64,000 bases of DNA, taken from contig OW240924.1 of the NCBI GenBank assembly GCA_933207985.1, positions 68,362,985-68,426,984 on the forward strand, given 5' to 3'. Of the stretch, positions 23,421 to 34,767 are shown piece by piece. This DNA is from Pelobates cultripes. Its lineage: Eukaryota; Chordata; Amphibia; Anura; Pelobatidae. The first letter of the stretch is position 1. Each line of letters begins with the position of its first letter. The position numbers were made by a program, and so were the translations under genes. A model generated the notes under the pieces. That model was not told the origin of the DNA and searched no databases. It saw only the letters and a program-made list of their open reading frames with translations.

Positions 23421-26379
23421 CATCATCCACAAACCACCTCCACCATAACCAGCTACCTCTTGTCCAGTATAAAAACCCTTTGAACTAAATATATTTTAAA
23501 AGAGAATACTGACAAAACATACTGAAAATGTAAACAAGAGGAACTGTTACACTCATATCCTAAGGGGTCAGGTATAGCTTGCACCTGTATTGTATTGCCT
23601 CATCAATATAATATTATCTACCTTAAAAGAAGTATTAGTGTTAGTAGTAGATACACTGTAATAATAATGGACATTGGACATTAAATAATTAATAGAATAT
23701 AAAATGCTATATATAATTACATAATAACATACAGTCCTGTTTTGAACTGTAAATCAAAATAATAGAGCAGAGAAAAAAAGTGGGATTGACCTAAATAATG
23801 CTAATTTCTTTTCAATTCATCACCAATTCATTGTATGGTTAATAAGTCCCACAATCTATTCCTGCATAGAAGTGAGACGTTCATGTGGGTCATTTCCCCT
23901 GCCCCGATATTGAAATCCTAAAATGTAAATATAAAATTCAAGTCTCCTGTGGTATCATGTTCACAGCAAGATAAATGACAAATTAATATGTTATAATCTG
24001 CCTTTAAATGCAGGTTGATATCCACAGATCGGTGTTACGGTAGCAATTGGTAGCCTTACAAAATTAAAAGGATCTCAATGTAGAACTAGTAAAAATATAA
24101 TAGTAAATTAGTAGAAACTAAAGTGATAATTCAAAGTGAATTTTAAATTCGAGGTAAAAATAACCAGACTGTAAACATTTAGGTTGTTAATCGATTAACG
24201 TCAGCTTGCCATTGGCAGCTTAATAGACAATAGAAGGACACAGTTCTGCAATGTTTTCAAAATTAAGAATACCAGTATTTAAGAGTCTGCAAGGTGTCCG
24301 TCAAACTTTTCTTAGAAATGTAGAACTTGACATTGGAACACTGCAGATGTTAATGAATAAACACATGCTTTCTCATGTGAAGAAAAATCTATTCGATCCA
24401 ATATTTCAAATTTCAGTCTTCTATGTAAATCGTGAATTAATCATTTGGATATGTCTTGTTACACTTTAAGCAGGGTGGGTGTTCTTTGAAAACATTGTTT
24501 TTCTGATCAAACCTATAGGCTTTACAGTGCACCTTATTTGAGAAGAAAACTCAAGAACTGCCCCCCCCGCCCCCCTGACACACAGCATATGAGTTAGACT
24601 TGATCCACATGTGCAAAACAGATATATGTATCATGATCCTCTGCTGATTAAGCAGATGAATGGATGAATGGATGAATCTTTGAAAGAAATGGATGAATCT
24701 TCCGCTGTCTTCAGGACTTTGGAGGGAGGGACTCCCTTCTGCTACACAAAGTATCCACTTAGAAGAAGTCAACTGATGAGGATGGGGAGAAGCTACAGAC
24801 GTGATAAATTCTCCGCTCAAAGATACTCCGACAACTTCCACCAGAAAACAAATCTAGTGAAGCAAAGATATATTCAAAGTCAAATACAGCTGGTGAAGAC
24901 AGAAGAAATTGAACATTAAATTATTATAGACAGAATTTCAAGATAAGGTGTTGGAGATTAAACACCACACATCCAATATGAAGAATGTGTTTGGAAGACT
25001 TCAACTGAAGATGGAGCTGTTACAAAAGTATACAGTTGAATAGAATGATTAGGACCTTCCTTCAACTCTCTGCACACCTCTATGATTAACCGGAACCTAT
25101 GGTTGTAACAGACATCTTGGTGTTTTCTGTTAATCCTATTTAAATCTTATTGTCTTTTATTACCAGTAAAGTTTAATGTCATATATTTATGCTGAAGTTA
25201 TTCACGCAAGCACTATTAAAACTGAAGAATACCTTCTTTTGGACAGAATCAATGGGACATAGAGGCCTAAACTGGGTCTGGGAAGGCGAATACGATCCGT
25301 GATTCTAATTTGACCTAATTCCGGCCTCTAGGTACATTGCTCCTACAACTGAGTTCTGCACCCCACATATCTGCATGATTCCAAATTCCTGCAAATTCGA
25401 ACAACAACAGACCTTACCATGGTTACTTTATTTGATTTCAGCCATCTTTATTGGTGACAGCATTGTAACACCAAAAATGCTGTTAGATGTCAGGTTATCC
25501 AAAGGGGAAACAGTGCAGGGTTTATTGGAGTGTCCCACACTCCAAAAGGAGACCTCATCATAAGTCCCCTTTTTAAAACACCTTTACTAAACACAAAACA
25601 GAATTTCAAGTCTTTAATATCACAAAGTAAAAACGAATCCCAAATAAAAAATGGTGAGGTTCTGTAAAAAGTCTCACAATAAAAGTAAGACACATCCAGA
25701 AAGGAGGAAAATTGCTTCTCGTTGGTCCTTTCCCCTAGAGTCTGTGTTCTCCTTCTGGCAAGATGGCAAATATCAACACCACTAATTTTGTCTGGCTCCA
25801 CTCCAGTCTAACAACCCACAGTTCTCAAAGAATTTTATGTATCTGGCGGACATTCGTAAGATAGTGTGGTCCATCGCATGGACAGTTTATTAAATAGCAT
25901 TCATTAGATACACAGTCTGCTCTAATCTATAGGCAGAAAAAAACCTGTATCTAGCTATTAAACCATATTTCAATAGGAAAAAAATTCCCATTATTAACTG
26001 ATATTTTCCATGCAACACATAAGATTCAGTTTACCATACAAGCATTCTGCAATCACAGTTTTGTGAATAAAATCCAATGAGGGTCCATTATAATAATTAT
26101 AATATAGTATGTGGACAGACAGACTTTTGGGTCATTCAGTTAGTTAAAAGAAAATAATGTTGGTTTGACTGACTTTCGGTCATATAACCTTTCCTTTTGA
26201 CCGAAAGTTGGTAAATTTTAGTTTAATTACCAACTGGTTCTCTCTGTTGAATTAATTAATCCTGTTTGTGTTACTTTTACAGAGAGGCGATGTAATTTAT
26301 TCATATGCATGCACTGCATTTGCAATTGCATGCACAGTGATGTGTACACACACCCAGGTCCAGATTAATATAATAATTC
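23421..26379. other. Gene-free stretch, unassigned
   Basis: It includes a C-rich run (24562-24578), short GATGAATG repeats (24655-24682), and a 600-bp segment (24.70-25.35 kb) of even composition that may be an old retroelement end. No termini or TSD could be fixed, and no exon was supported. Confidence 0.4.
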
Positions 26380-26655
26380 ACAGAACTCCATCAGCTGTTC
26401 CCCTGCCCTATTCAACAGCCTGATTTAAAATGTATCCAGCCGCAGACTTGAATACCTGATGGAGCTCTGTGTTGCTTGCAAGTCTGGGGCTGGATAAATT
26501 TCAAATCAGGCTGTTGCATAGGGCAGTGGAACAGCTTATGGAGCTCTGTATTGCTTACCACTGCCCTATGCAACAGCCTAATTTAAAATATATCCAGCCC
26601 CAGACTTGCAAGCAACACAGAGCTCCACCAGCTGTCCCACTGCCCTTTGCAACAG
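26380..26655. repeat. Inverted cluster of about 80-bp units
   Basis: A unit containing CAACAGCCTGATTTAAAATG, ATCCAGCCCCAGACTTG and CACAGAGCTCCA occurs forward (26380-26450), reversed (26457-26546) and forward (26558-26654). The second and third form an inverted repeat with arms of about 75 bp. A further forward copy is at 27172-27252, next to the LINE. Confidence 0.85.
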
Positions 26656-26667
26656 GTAGCCTTCTGG

Positions 26668-26856
26668 ATACATTGAAAATTAGAAAATAAAATGAATCAT
26701 CACTAAATATAAAACACACACAAACAGAAATTACAGGGTATGTAAAAATATAATGTTGATATGTCATTATATTTTTACATACCCTGTAATTTCTGTTTGT
26801 GTGTGTTTTATATTTAATGATTATTATTTTTATTTTCTCATTTTCAATGTATATAT
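26668..26856. repeat. Long hairpin, perfect 51-bp stem
   Basis: The arms 26705-26755 and 26765-26815 are exact reverse complements separated by nine bases (TTGATATGT). Imperfect pairing continues outward to about 26668 and 26856. The sequence is AT-rich with a CACACACA/TGTGTGTG block. This is a fold-back or MITE-like structure, with no TSD identified. Confidence 0.9.
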
Positions 26857-27171
26857 TTCCATGTATTTGTAACTACAGCCTGTGCTAGTCATACTTTGGA
26901 TATCCCTGGCACATTGCATATATTATCACCTGTCTGTCTTGATCATTATGTTAAAAGTTTGTTTAACCAGGTCAGGCCCATATATCTTTCTTGTTATTTG
27001 TTTAATGGTTTTATTTTCCTACATGGACACCTCTGTCTTATCTCTGTGATTTTTTATCTTTTCCTTTGTATTTGCTTAAATGACCCTAATCCTCAAATGT
27101 CCATAGATGCATTTCCGCCATCCCTTAGTTTTATTGCAGGCCCATCTGACCCTAATATATATCTCTCCCTT
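26857..27171. other. No recognised feature
   Basis: T-rich sequence between the hairpin and the last 80-bp unit copy. A 95-codon frame here has no recognisable domain. Confidence 0.4.
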
Positions 27172-27252
27172 AGCCTGATTTAAAATGTATCCAGCCCCAG
27201 ACTTGTAAGCAACACAAAGCTCCATCAGCTGTCCCACTGCCCTATGCAACAG
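27172..27252 (+). repeat. Fourth copy of the 80-bp unit
   Basis: It reads from TAGCCTGATTTAAAATG to CCTATGCAACAG, in the forward orientation. It directly precedes the C-rich sequence taken as the LINE 5' region. Confidence 0.8.
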
Positions 27253-27511
27253 TTTCCCTCCCTCCCACCCACCCCAATCTCATTTCCTCATTTATAGATA
27301 GTCTTCCACACAACTTTCATTCTCCTGAAATGACAGGGCAAACACTGATCAGCACACCCTTCCAATCTCTTAACCCTATAGAATACAAGCACACACCTCA
27401 TACTGGAATACAAATTGTCATATACGACGGCATGCTCTGTTCCTTATCTGCTGAGTGCTGGTGGAGAGATATAAAAAAGAGCCCTCCTACCCTCACCTCA
27501 CAAGATTATAA

Positions 27512-28217
27512 ATGATCCATTCACTATATGGCCAAACAAAAATAATGTCAAAATTCCTATTCCTTATGTTACTTGCCCTTACAAATAATGTGGAGCCTAA
27601 CCCTGGTCCCCCAGCTAATTCCACTCCCTGTCTCCCCACTAAAAAGGCCTCTCTTTTGTGCTCTGCAACATCCATAGCTTGTTCCCTAAACTGGATGCAC
27701 TGCAAGCCTGGTGTTCCCATTACAAACCAAAAATCATTGTGCTCTCAGAATCATGGTTAGCAACTAAAATACCAGACTCTGCCATTGCAATACAGGGATA
27801 TTCATGTTTTAGAAATGGCAGAGCAAAGAAAGGAGGAGGCATTGTTATTTATGTTGACAAGTCCATAAAATGTACTCCTTTAAAAAACTATAACTCTCCT
27901 TCTGCTTTTGATTTCCTTTCTGGCACAATTGAGATCCCTTTCACTAAAACTAGCATTGTTGCTGGAATCTACCGCCCACCTAGCTATCTGGTGCACTCAC
28001 TTTCTGACATAGCCCAGCTAAAAAAAGTGAACTGTTGGTTTTTGGAGATTTTAATATTGATTGGCTGAATCCTAAAAATAATAAATCATGTACGCTGTTT
28101 AAGACTTTTCAACTAACACAATTAATTTCCTCCCCAAGCCGCATTATTATTAAAAGTCAGAACCATACCTTGCTAGATTGGATTCTCTCCAGTTGTCCTC
28201 TAAAAAGTTTGCAATGA
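27512..28217 (+). pseudogene. LINE amino end: 2A-like motif and AP endonuclease, frameshifted
   Basis: From the ATG at 27512 the frame reads a short hydrophobic segment (KFLFLMLLALT) and then NVEPNPGP at 27587-27610. That matches the 2A ribosome-skipping consensus D(V/I)ExNPGP except for N in place of D. After a frameshift near 27657 the endonuclease continues with NIHSLFPKL, the catalytic-Glu motif SESWL, GGGIVIY and YRPPS. A second frameshift near 28035 precedes GDFNIDWL and LLDWILSS. The order is that of APE-type LINE endonucleases, in which these motifs hold the Asn, Glu, Tyr and Asp residues. The final SDH motif is lost with the deletion. Confidence 0.85.
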
Positions 28218-28246
28218 CATCCAAATTGGCATGGAACAAGGAGGCT

Positions 28247-29106
28247 TAACTGGAGATATTTTCCTTGATTTTGCCAAAGCCTTTGACACAGTAGACCATG
28301 GCATTCTTTTGCAAAAACCTAAAAACTCAGGCATTGGTGATTGTCCGCTAACCTGGTTTTGATCATATGTTTCAGACCGATTGCAATATGTGGCCATTTC
28401 TGATAGCGCTTCCGAGCCTCTTCCAGTCACGTGTGTTGTTCCTCAAGGCTCCATACTCGACCCCCTGCTATTCACATTATTTATAAATGATCTGTCTAAC
28501 CTCTGCAAATCCTCAACTGTACACATGTATGCAGACAACACTGCAATCTACGCTAGTAAACCCAATCTACAGCAGTCCTCTACAGAAACAAATCCTACCT
28601 AAGCCCTACAGTATGGAAACAGATAGTGCAACAAATGCTAATGCCGGTCATTGATTATGGGGATGTCGTTGATGCACCTGCATCGCAAACCCACCTTAGT
28701 AAACTTAATACGTTATATATTTCATTCTGCCGCTTTATACTATAATGCAATTACTCTACCCACCATTGTGACATGTTAAAAGAGCTAAACTGGCTATCGC
28801 TGGAATCTCGACGCACTATTTATCTTTCCAGCCTTGTATATAAGAGCATTCCTGGGAAGCTCCCACCCTCCCTGAGTAGAATGCTCTCCCTGGCTGTTTC
28901 CACCTCCTATAACCTCCGATCCAGTACTAGCACGATATTTAGCATACTGCAATACAAAAATTAAGTGTCTCCATCCTCCTTTTCCTACAGAGCACCGCAA
29001 TTATGGAATAATCTCAGGGACACAGTCAAATCTTCATTCAATCTAAAATCTTTTAAGAGATCTATGGCAATATACCTCAGCACAGAATGCACCTGTCATG
29101 GTTGAA
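28247..29106 (+). pseudogene. LINE reverse-transcriptase remnant and carboxy end
   Basis: Motif A is FLDFAKAFDTVDH (about 28263). An in-frame stop follows TWF near 28360. Motif B is VPQGSILDPLLFTLFINDL and motif C is YADNTAIY. The usual YADD has become YADN, which removes a catalytic aspartate, and the fingers motifs before A are deleted. Downstream, in shifted frames, are VIDYGDVV, LKELNWLSLESRRTIYL and APQLWNNLRDTVK, the usual LINE carboxy-terminal blocks. The last block ends in a stop at about 29106. Confidence 0.85.
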
Positions 29107-29134
29107 TATATTTATTACCTGTTATTTATTACAT

Positions 29135-29235
29135 TTATATATGTGTGTTTATATATATCTATATATATATATATCTATATATATATATAGATATAGATAT
29201 ATATATATATATCTATATATATATATAGAGATATA
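29135..29235. repeat. TA-rich compound microsatellite
   Basis: TATATATC and TATAGATA units form a largely self-complementary run within the LINE 3' tail. Confidence 0.95.
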
Positions 29236-29551
29236 TACTTGTATATTGTATTTTTTGTAATATTGTATCCTATTGTAACAATACAATGTTTTATGGACCC
29301 AGGACATACTAGAAAATGAGAGAAATCTCAATGTATCCATCCTGGTAAAATATTTTATAAATAAAATAATAAAAAAATTGAATGACATTCTAGGGAAAAG
29401 GTCACAGACCGGCAGAAAGGGCGTTCACACATAGTCAGAGCAACAGCAGCTTTTGGACGTGAATCCAGGGAAGAGGTGGCACTGGCACTGGCAGTAACTT
29501 TTATTTCAGGCCCCTGCAACAAAGTTAATGAAAAACAGCAGTGCTTTTTCT

Positions 29552-31122
29552 GACTAAATAACCAAATAGTGTAATTTTTGGTCTTTTCGCGACTTTTCTA
29601 AAACTGAATGCACATGTCTAATAAGAATATAATATAGAGTCAGACAGTTGTGATCAATTTGTCAAAACATGCAAGGTCAGTGTGACACTGGTGGCTACAG
29701 CATGGATGGGGGGGGGGTGTAACTGCTGCCTCTATCAAATCACTAGTCTCTTTTTGGTTTTCTGGAGATAGAGTAATCACAAAAAACTCCTGCTGCACCC
29801 CCCCCCCCCGAATTGTAATCTAATTCCTCCTCATGCTTTAAGCCTGTTACAATTTCTTCAAACACTTTTTCAGTGGAGGGTGAAAAGGTTACAACTGTAA
29901 CTAATAGTGGCGACACCGGTGCTGTTGATCGACCCTTCTCTACATGTCTTTTACTGGTACTTGCTGCTACTACTACCTCTGTTTCCTGAATATGCATAGT
30001 ACTAGTGGTAAAAGTGGTGATACTTTGCAATCCAGGGGTTGCTGCTGGCTATTGGATAAACTGCTCCTCGTACAAGATGCAAGGGTACTACTGTTACTAT
30101 TACTTGCTTCAGAAAACCGTCTACAACTACATTTTGCAGGATCTGACTTCTTTTTTGACTGTTTACTAACAGAATGTATTGATCCAGCCACACTACTACT
30201 TTTCCTCTGCCTTTAAATTTAGAATAACAAACAGTCATTCTCGTCTTACTAGTTGGTGGACCAGACATTTTTTCCTTGGTTCTCAGTGTTCCGCTGAGTC
30301 TGCCCCAAAGTTCTGCTTGAAAATGCTGCAGAGATTTATGCCATTGGCTCTGTCTCATCGGCATCATCTTGTTTGAATCCGGTCTCCCTAGCAGCTTTCT
30401 TCTTGATAAATGTACTTGGGCAAATTCTTGTGGTGCCACTGCTAATTGCTGTATTAAACATTAACATTAAAATTTAGAAGAGAATTGGAGTGGAATTGTG
30501 AGATGCTTAACACAACTTAAACACAAAGAAAAAGTAGATGTGCATTCAGTGCACTCATTTTTCTTATAAGAAACATGTACTTTTTTTGGATAATTGGTTT
30601 CTCTATACATATTTACCCTACCCTAAACTGACACTACCTTCCTAGCTTCATCTACGGAGAAAAAAATACTCTATGTTTGAAAATGGGGAAAAAAAAGATA
30701 TATGTTCTCTCTAATATGTTTAGTTTCACCAGTTTGCTCAATTTCTCTTATTAGTAAGACTGCAGACTGCCCAAAGAACACCACACTCCAACAACAACCC
30801 AACACAATGCTGCCTGAGACTGATCACCAGACATTGTGTTACCCGAACGTTCATTGGCTGTATTTCGCACACGTGGTTAATTAGATGAGTGAATGTTGTT
30901 CAAACAATATTTGGTCATTGAGCCGTACAGTCATTCTGACATTCACAAAATGTATTATTTTTTTTTATTTTTTTTACAGAATTTCCATTCTTTTTATGAC
31001 TAAATGACCAAATAGTGTAATTTTCAGTCATTTTGCGATTTTACTAAAACTGAATGCTCATGTCTAATAAGAATATATTATAGAGTCATACAGTTGTGAT
31101 CAATTTGTCGAGACATGCAAGG
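29552..31122 (+). repeat. 125-bp direct repeat flanking 1.3 kb
   Basis: The copies 29552-29676 and 30998-31122 are both 125 bp and differ at about 12 positions with no indels, about 90% identity. Each includes GAATGCACATGTCTA (TGCTCATGTCTA in the second). TGCACATGTCTA is identical to the right terminus of the hAT at 10565-10576. Each copy then continues with ATAAGAAT and 50 bp of shared flank. So a hAT end plus its flank was duplicated together. Confidence 0.8.
29743..30460 (-). pseudogene. Degenerate reading frame, possible transposon protein remnant
   Basis: On the minus strand, fragments in shifting frames read SKQSKKKSDPAKCSCRRF, a serine-rich stretch, then AASTSKRHVEKGRSTAP and KVFEEIVTGLKHEEELDY. 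Composition is coding-like (low-complexity Ser/Lys/Glu linker), and an upstream frame has RETGFKQDDADETEP. No domain could be named. Its place between two copies of a hAT right end suggests a transposon gene, but I see no BED finger or hATC motif. Confidence 0.3.
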
Positions 31123-31628
31123 CAACATATTATGATTTTGATATTTAGAATGATACATCCATGGGAAAGGTTTTACCTTTGACCTCTTTCCATCATTAAT
31201 CAGTGTGGAAAGTAACCATGTGGAACAAGCATAGAGGTCAGTAAAAGATTTGCCTGAAATGATAATTGAATGCATTAATATCATCTTTTATTGCCATTTT
31301 GTTCATTCATTTTGCCACCAAATTAATCTCCATATCTAAGACAGCAAGAAAACTGTCTGCACAGCAGAAATGGTTCCAGCATATAACAAGGGTAAGGAAT
31401 TGTCTTAAGGGAAGTCTGCTTTGTGGAGTATTGAAACAAATTATTTCTGTATTACAAAAATAGTAACACTGGGACCTAGCCACTGCACTTAACAAGTATG
31501 TATCATACTGCACCTCTTGCTAAATATTTAACTATAATAGAATAAAGTATTATATTCCCACTTCTCCATATGCTCCATTTTCGAAAGCTCTCCTCATCCA
31601 ACACACTTGGGAAAGTACCAGAATTAAC
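31123..31628. other. No recognised feature
   Basis: AT-rich sequence between the direct repeat and the T2 end. Confidence 0.4.
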
Positions 31629-31930
31629 TTAAAGGGTTTCTCCAAACTTTTTACACAGAGAATAATGAACTTTTGGTATTATTCTATCAGTTCCCCACTA
31701 TAATAACACTCAAACAACATTTTAAAATGAAGTTTACTTACCTTAATCCAGCAACAGGGGAAGGTCCCCGACGCTGCTCAGAGAACCTGCGTCAGACATC
31801 ATGCAAGCCTCGATGAGGCCGATTTAAAGTCTTCTCATATTTGGCAGTTATATTAATTCCTATACTACCATTGGTTTTCACTGTGGTCAAGAGGATGCCA
31901 ACTGCTCTTTACCAACAGCTAGGTAATGCT
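31629..31930 (+). mobile_element. T2-type MITE left end
   Basis: It begins TTAAAGGGTTTCTCCAAAC, close to the TTAAAGGGNNACTCCAA ends at 45.0 and 51.3 kb. The interior has a GC-richer block with CCCCGACGCTGCTCAG (about 31768). No right end was found. Confidence 0.55.
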
Positions 31931-32166
31931 TTGTTATGCTAACGTACAAACATACAGTTTTTTGTAAATACCACAAGTTACATATTCCTTTTGTATGAAG
32001 AAGTACATTGGGAAAAAGCAGTGGACAGCGAGGTGACAAAACAAATTGGGTATAACATGTGAACTAAATAAACAGCTTCAAAGTATACACTCAAAGCAGA
32101 CACAAGGCAGATCCTTCACTAGCTATATTCAAACGTCCATGCAGTTTTGTAAAGGCAGATAGGTTA

Positions 32167-32613
32167 CTATAGAAAATATGCTTCCCCTTCAATCTTCCAG
32201 CTCCTGATTGACATGAAGAAAGAAATGTATGATATGGGCCCTGGATTGCAAAACAGTGTAGAAAGAACCCAAGAAGACCCTAGCCTGAGTCTGCCTTTAC
32301 TGTACCCTGTGCCTGTTCCCTTCATGAACACATCTGAGGATCCTTGGCACATATCTCCATGAACAGCATCTGGAAGTGGTCTTGGGAACAATGCACCATC
32401 AGTGCTTTGTTGCATTGCTATACTCCCATGATAAACTGCTGTAAACCTAGATTCTAAACTCAGGGGTGCTGTGATCCACTGATTGCTTGCATTCTGTTTG
32501 GATACTGTAACCATCTGATCCTCTATGTCCCCATATTTATTTTTTGACCTCTTGGGGATAACACTATTGTAATGCCCCACTTTCCAGTGTATTGTTTTAA
32601 GGACATGGCTCAT
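32167..32613 (-). other. Unassigned 148-codon frame
   Basis: An uninterrupted minus-strand frame from ATG at 32613. It includes SKNKYGDIEDQMVTVS and QWITAPLSLESRFTAVYHG and has no repeats, signal or membrane segment. A second frame through the same DNA also reads plausibly (GLLGFFLHCFAIQGPYHTF), which argues for an old inactivated coding fragment or chance. I recognise no family. Confidence 0.15.
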
Positions 32614-32825
32614 ACAGCCTCTCTAAGTTTGACCTCCATAATACCAGAGGGTCTGATCAAGCCCACAGTCCAATTCTTAAGGAGACACTCTTCTGAGGTC
32701 TTAATGACTTTCTAACAGTTATGGCGAATATGTCATGTATTCTCTAGTCTAGCCTGTTAGTTTCACAGGCTTTGATTTTTCTTACCTTGACATTATTCTG
32801 GGTTGTATCACCCAGATGCCACTAA

Positions 32826-33310
32826 GTTACATAGTTAAATAGGCTGAAAGAAAATATGTGTCAACCAAGATCAGCCTTTCTCACATCAGCTTTTGCTGTT
32901 GATCTCAACAAAGGCAAAACAAATCAGTTTAAAGCGCTTTTCAATTTTGTAACAAACTAGAGGGTAAAAAAACAATCTTCTAGACCCCAGAATAGCAGTC
33001 TGATCAAGAAGCTGATACCCAACATATTACAAATTCTATCCCTGATATATTTCTGAATATTGTGTTTTCACAAGTATTAATCCATTGCTGTGTAAACATC
33101 TGTACAAATTCTGATAAAACCACCTATTCAGGCAGAGAATTCCACATCCTTATTGTTCTTACTGTAAAGAACCCTTTCCTTTGCATTAGACTAAATCTCC
33201 TTTCTCACAATCTAAATGGGTTACCTTGTGTCCTATGTATAATTTTTAGACAGTTGTTTGTATTAGCCCCAAATATATTTGTTCCAATCACACATCCTCT
33301 CTTCATTCCA
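32826..33310 (-). mobile_element. CR1-type LINE 3' end, antisense
   Basis: The plus strand begins GTTACATAGTT, the reverse complement of the AACTATGTAAC tail seen in sense at 62.93 kb. It then runs through blocks shared with 61.43 kb (GCTGTTGATC, CAAAGGCAAAA, the TTTTGCAAC-like stretch, CCCAGAATGGCAG-like). Further on are TTCAGGCAGAGAATTCCAC and CCTTATTGTTCTTACTGTAA. The coding strand is the minus strand, with no intact frame. Confidence 0.7.
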
Positions 33311-33640
33311 GTGGTTAATCTGCAATTTGCCTCTTGCCCATCACAATATGGCTGACAGTATCCTCATCGGCTATGCAATCATTTACTACATATCCCATGT
33401 AGCATTGCGACCAATTACACACCCACGTCACGTGATCAACTTCCCAATGCTATTTTCACTTAATGTAACCTTAGTTTTGTATAAAATGTATTATATTTAA
33501 CCTCTACACTAAGAATATAATTTAATACCTTTCATGTACTTTTAAAATGTTTTTAAATATGTCAAATTCTGATTGGATAATGCAACTTTTGGTGCCATTT
33601 GTATCTCTATATAAACTCCCTAGGTCAGTTTGATTGTTTT

Positions 33641-34618
33641 TACTCTGTAACGGATCACCTGGCACCCCGACTGGGTACCTTCTGCTGACGGATGCTCCTA
33701 GTGCTTCCCGAGGACTCCAAGCACTCCACCAGACACCATAACCACTGCAGACCCCCCGAACCACTGCAGCTTGGTTGGGGTCTTGCCGTCTCCACCCACT
33801 CTGGACTCAAGACCAGGGTCCAGCTTCCAGTAGATGGACATCTCCTAAATCCAGAGAGCAGGAACAGGAACAAGCTCTTACAAGAGCTTACTCTGGGGAG
33901 TATAGTGATTATAGCAATCCCCAGAGTGTAGGTAGTGCTCCAATCCCCCAAACATGAGCCGAAATTTCATGAAGGGTAGAACAAGTCTCTTTAATGTAAG
34001 CCAGCATTCACATTCTATACAATTCCTCAGGCCAGAGGCACACCCACTAGGCCTGATGGAACACAGGCACACAAACCAATCAGAACAATACAACAATGTC
34101 CGACACTCCCACATACAGCACACAAGCCCTCCCCTCTGCCTGTGATACAATTAACTAAGACAATGGACTAACTTAATTAACTCTAAGCAGAAAAAAAACA
34201 TACATTTTTACCAACCCCAAAATGCAACATATCCCCACAAAAGTCATATCCCCTAATAGCCCTTGGACTTTTAACTCGAACAACATATCCAAAAATCACC
34301 CAGATCGATTCAGGGGATCAGGAATTTCCTGGAAGTCTTATTTTTTTCCCCACCGTGCACATGGCCCTATGCCCAAAACAGTTCCATACACTCAACAGCA
34401 AAACACTGCTGGACAATTTAAGATGGCCGCTGCCACATGTTTGAATCTGTTCGAGTTAAAAGTCCAAGGGGCAGAAACAGTGCCTAAAATAAAAATCCAA
34501 TATGCCCAAATAGTGTTTTTAAAGGGAAATATATCCCAGGGGCCATAGTCACAGGGCACGAGGCTGGCAAGCAGGCCTCTTCAAGTCCCAGTGATGAAGG
34601 TGCTTTCATCACATACTC
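33641..34618 (-). mobile_element. Solo LTR with 5-bp TSD TACTC
   Basis: The LTR (33646-34613, 968 bp) reads on the minus strand TGTGATGAAAGCACC to GATCCGTTACA. It is flanked by exact TACTC at 33641-33645 and 34614-34618. Its last 300 bp (GGTACCCAGTCGGGGTGCC, GTCCAGAGTGGGTGGAGA) match the plus strand of the LTR ending at 56394, so both belong to one family. An ATTAAA signal sits before the R/U5-like block. The LTR landed two bases inside the hammerhead stem of the host PLE. Confidence 0.85.
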
Positions 34619-34650
34619 CATTTGATAAAGCCTGTGAAACGCGTTATGGA
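34617..34650 (+). ncRNA. Hammerhead-type ribozyme motif, degenerate (PLE plus copy)
   Basis: TCCAT, then TTGATAAAG, a shortened stem II, GAAACGCGTT, then ATGGA. TCCAT and ATGGA pair as stem I. After GAAA, A-C and G-U can form the two-base stem III typical of these elements, with U as the cleavage-site base. The canonical CTGATGA core reads TTGATAA, and stem II is nearly absent, so activity is unlikely. The inverted copy at 37.0 kb retains a better stem II. Confidence 0.55.
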
Positions 34651-34767
34651 CATTTAATATAGTGTATCTTAACTTATTAAATGTTTTTTGATCACCTTTG
34701 TGTACCAATTTCCTTTGTTATATACACATTCCCTGGTAATTTTAAGTTTTATACTTCAAGTAATCCC

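Larger units (their letters stand above)
27253..29390 (+). mobile_element. Broken APE-type LINE (L2/CR1-like), 5' region to 3' tail
   Basis: About 2.1 kb with a 5' C-rich leader, endonuclease and reverse-transcriptase pieces, a carboxy-terminal piece, and a 3' tail. The tail contains a TA-rich microsatellite (29135-29235) and ends in TTTTATAAATAAAATAATAA. A full element would be near 4-5 kb. The gap is an internal deletion joining the endonuclease end (about 28215) to reverse-transcriptase motif A (about 28255), plus frameshifts near 27657 and 28035. It cannot be autonomous. Placement in the L2/CR1 group is by motif style, not alignment. Confidence 0.85.

Noticed and set aside
24700..25350. 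LTR or retroelement end
   Set aside because: Composition suggests it, but I could not fix TG..CA ends, a TSD, a TATA box or a polyadenylation signal in order.
33655..34150. Several 60-98 codon frames on both strands
   Set aside because: All lie inside the solo LTR and overlap each other. None has gag, pol or env motifs.
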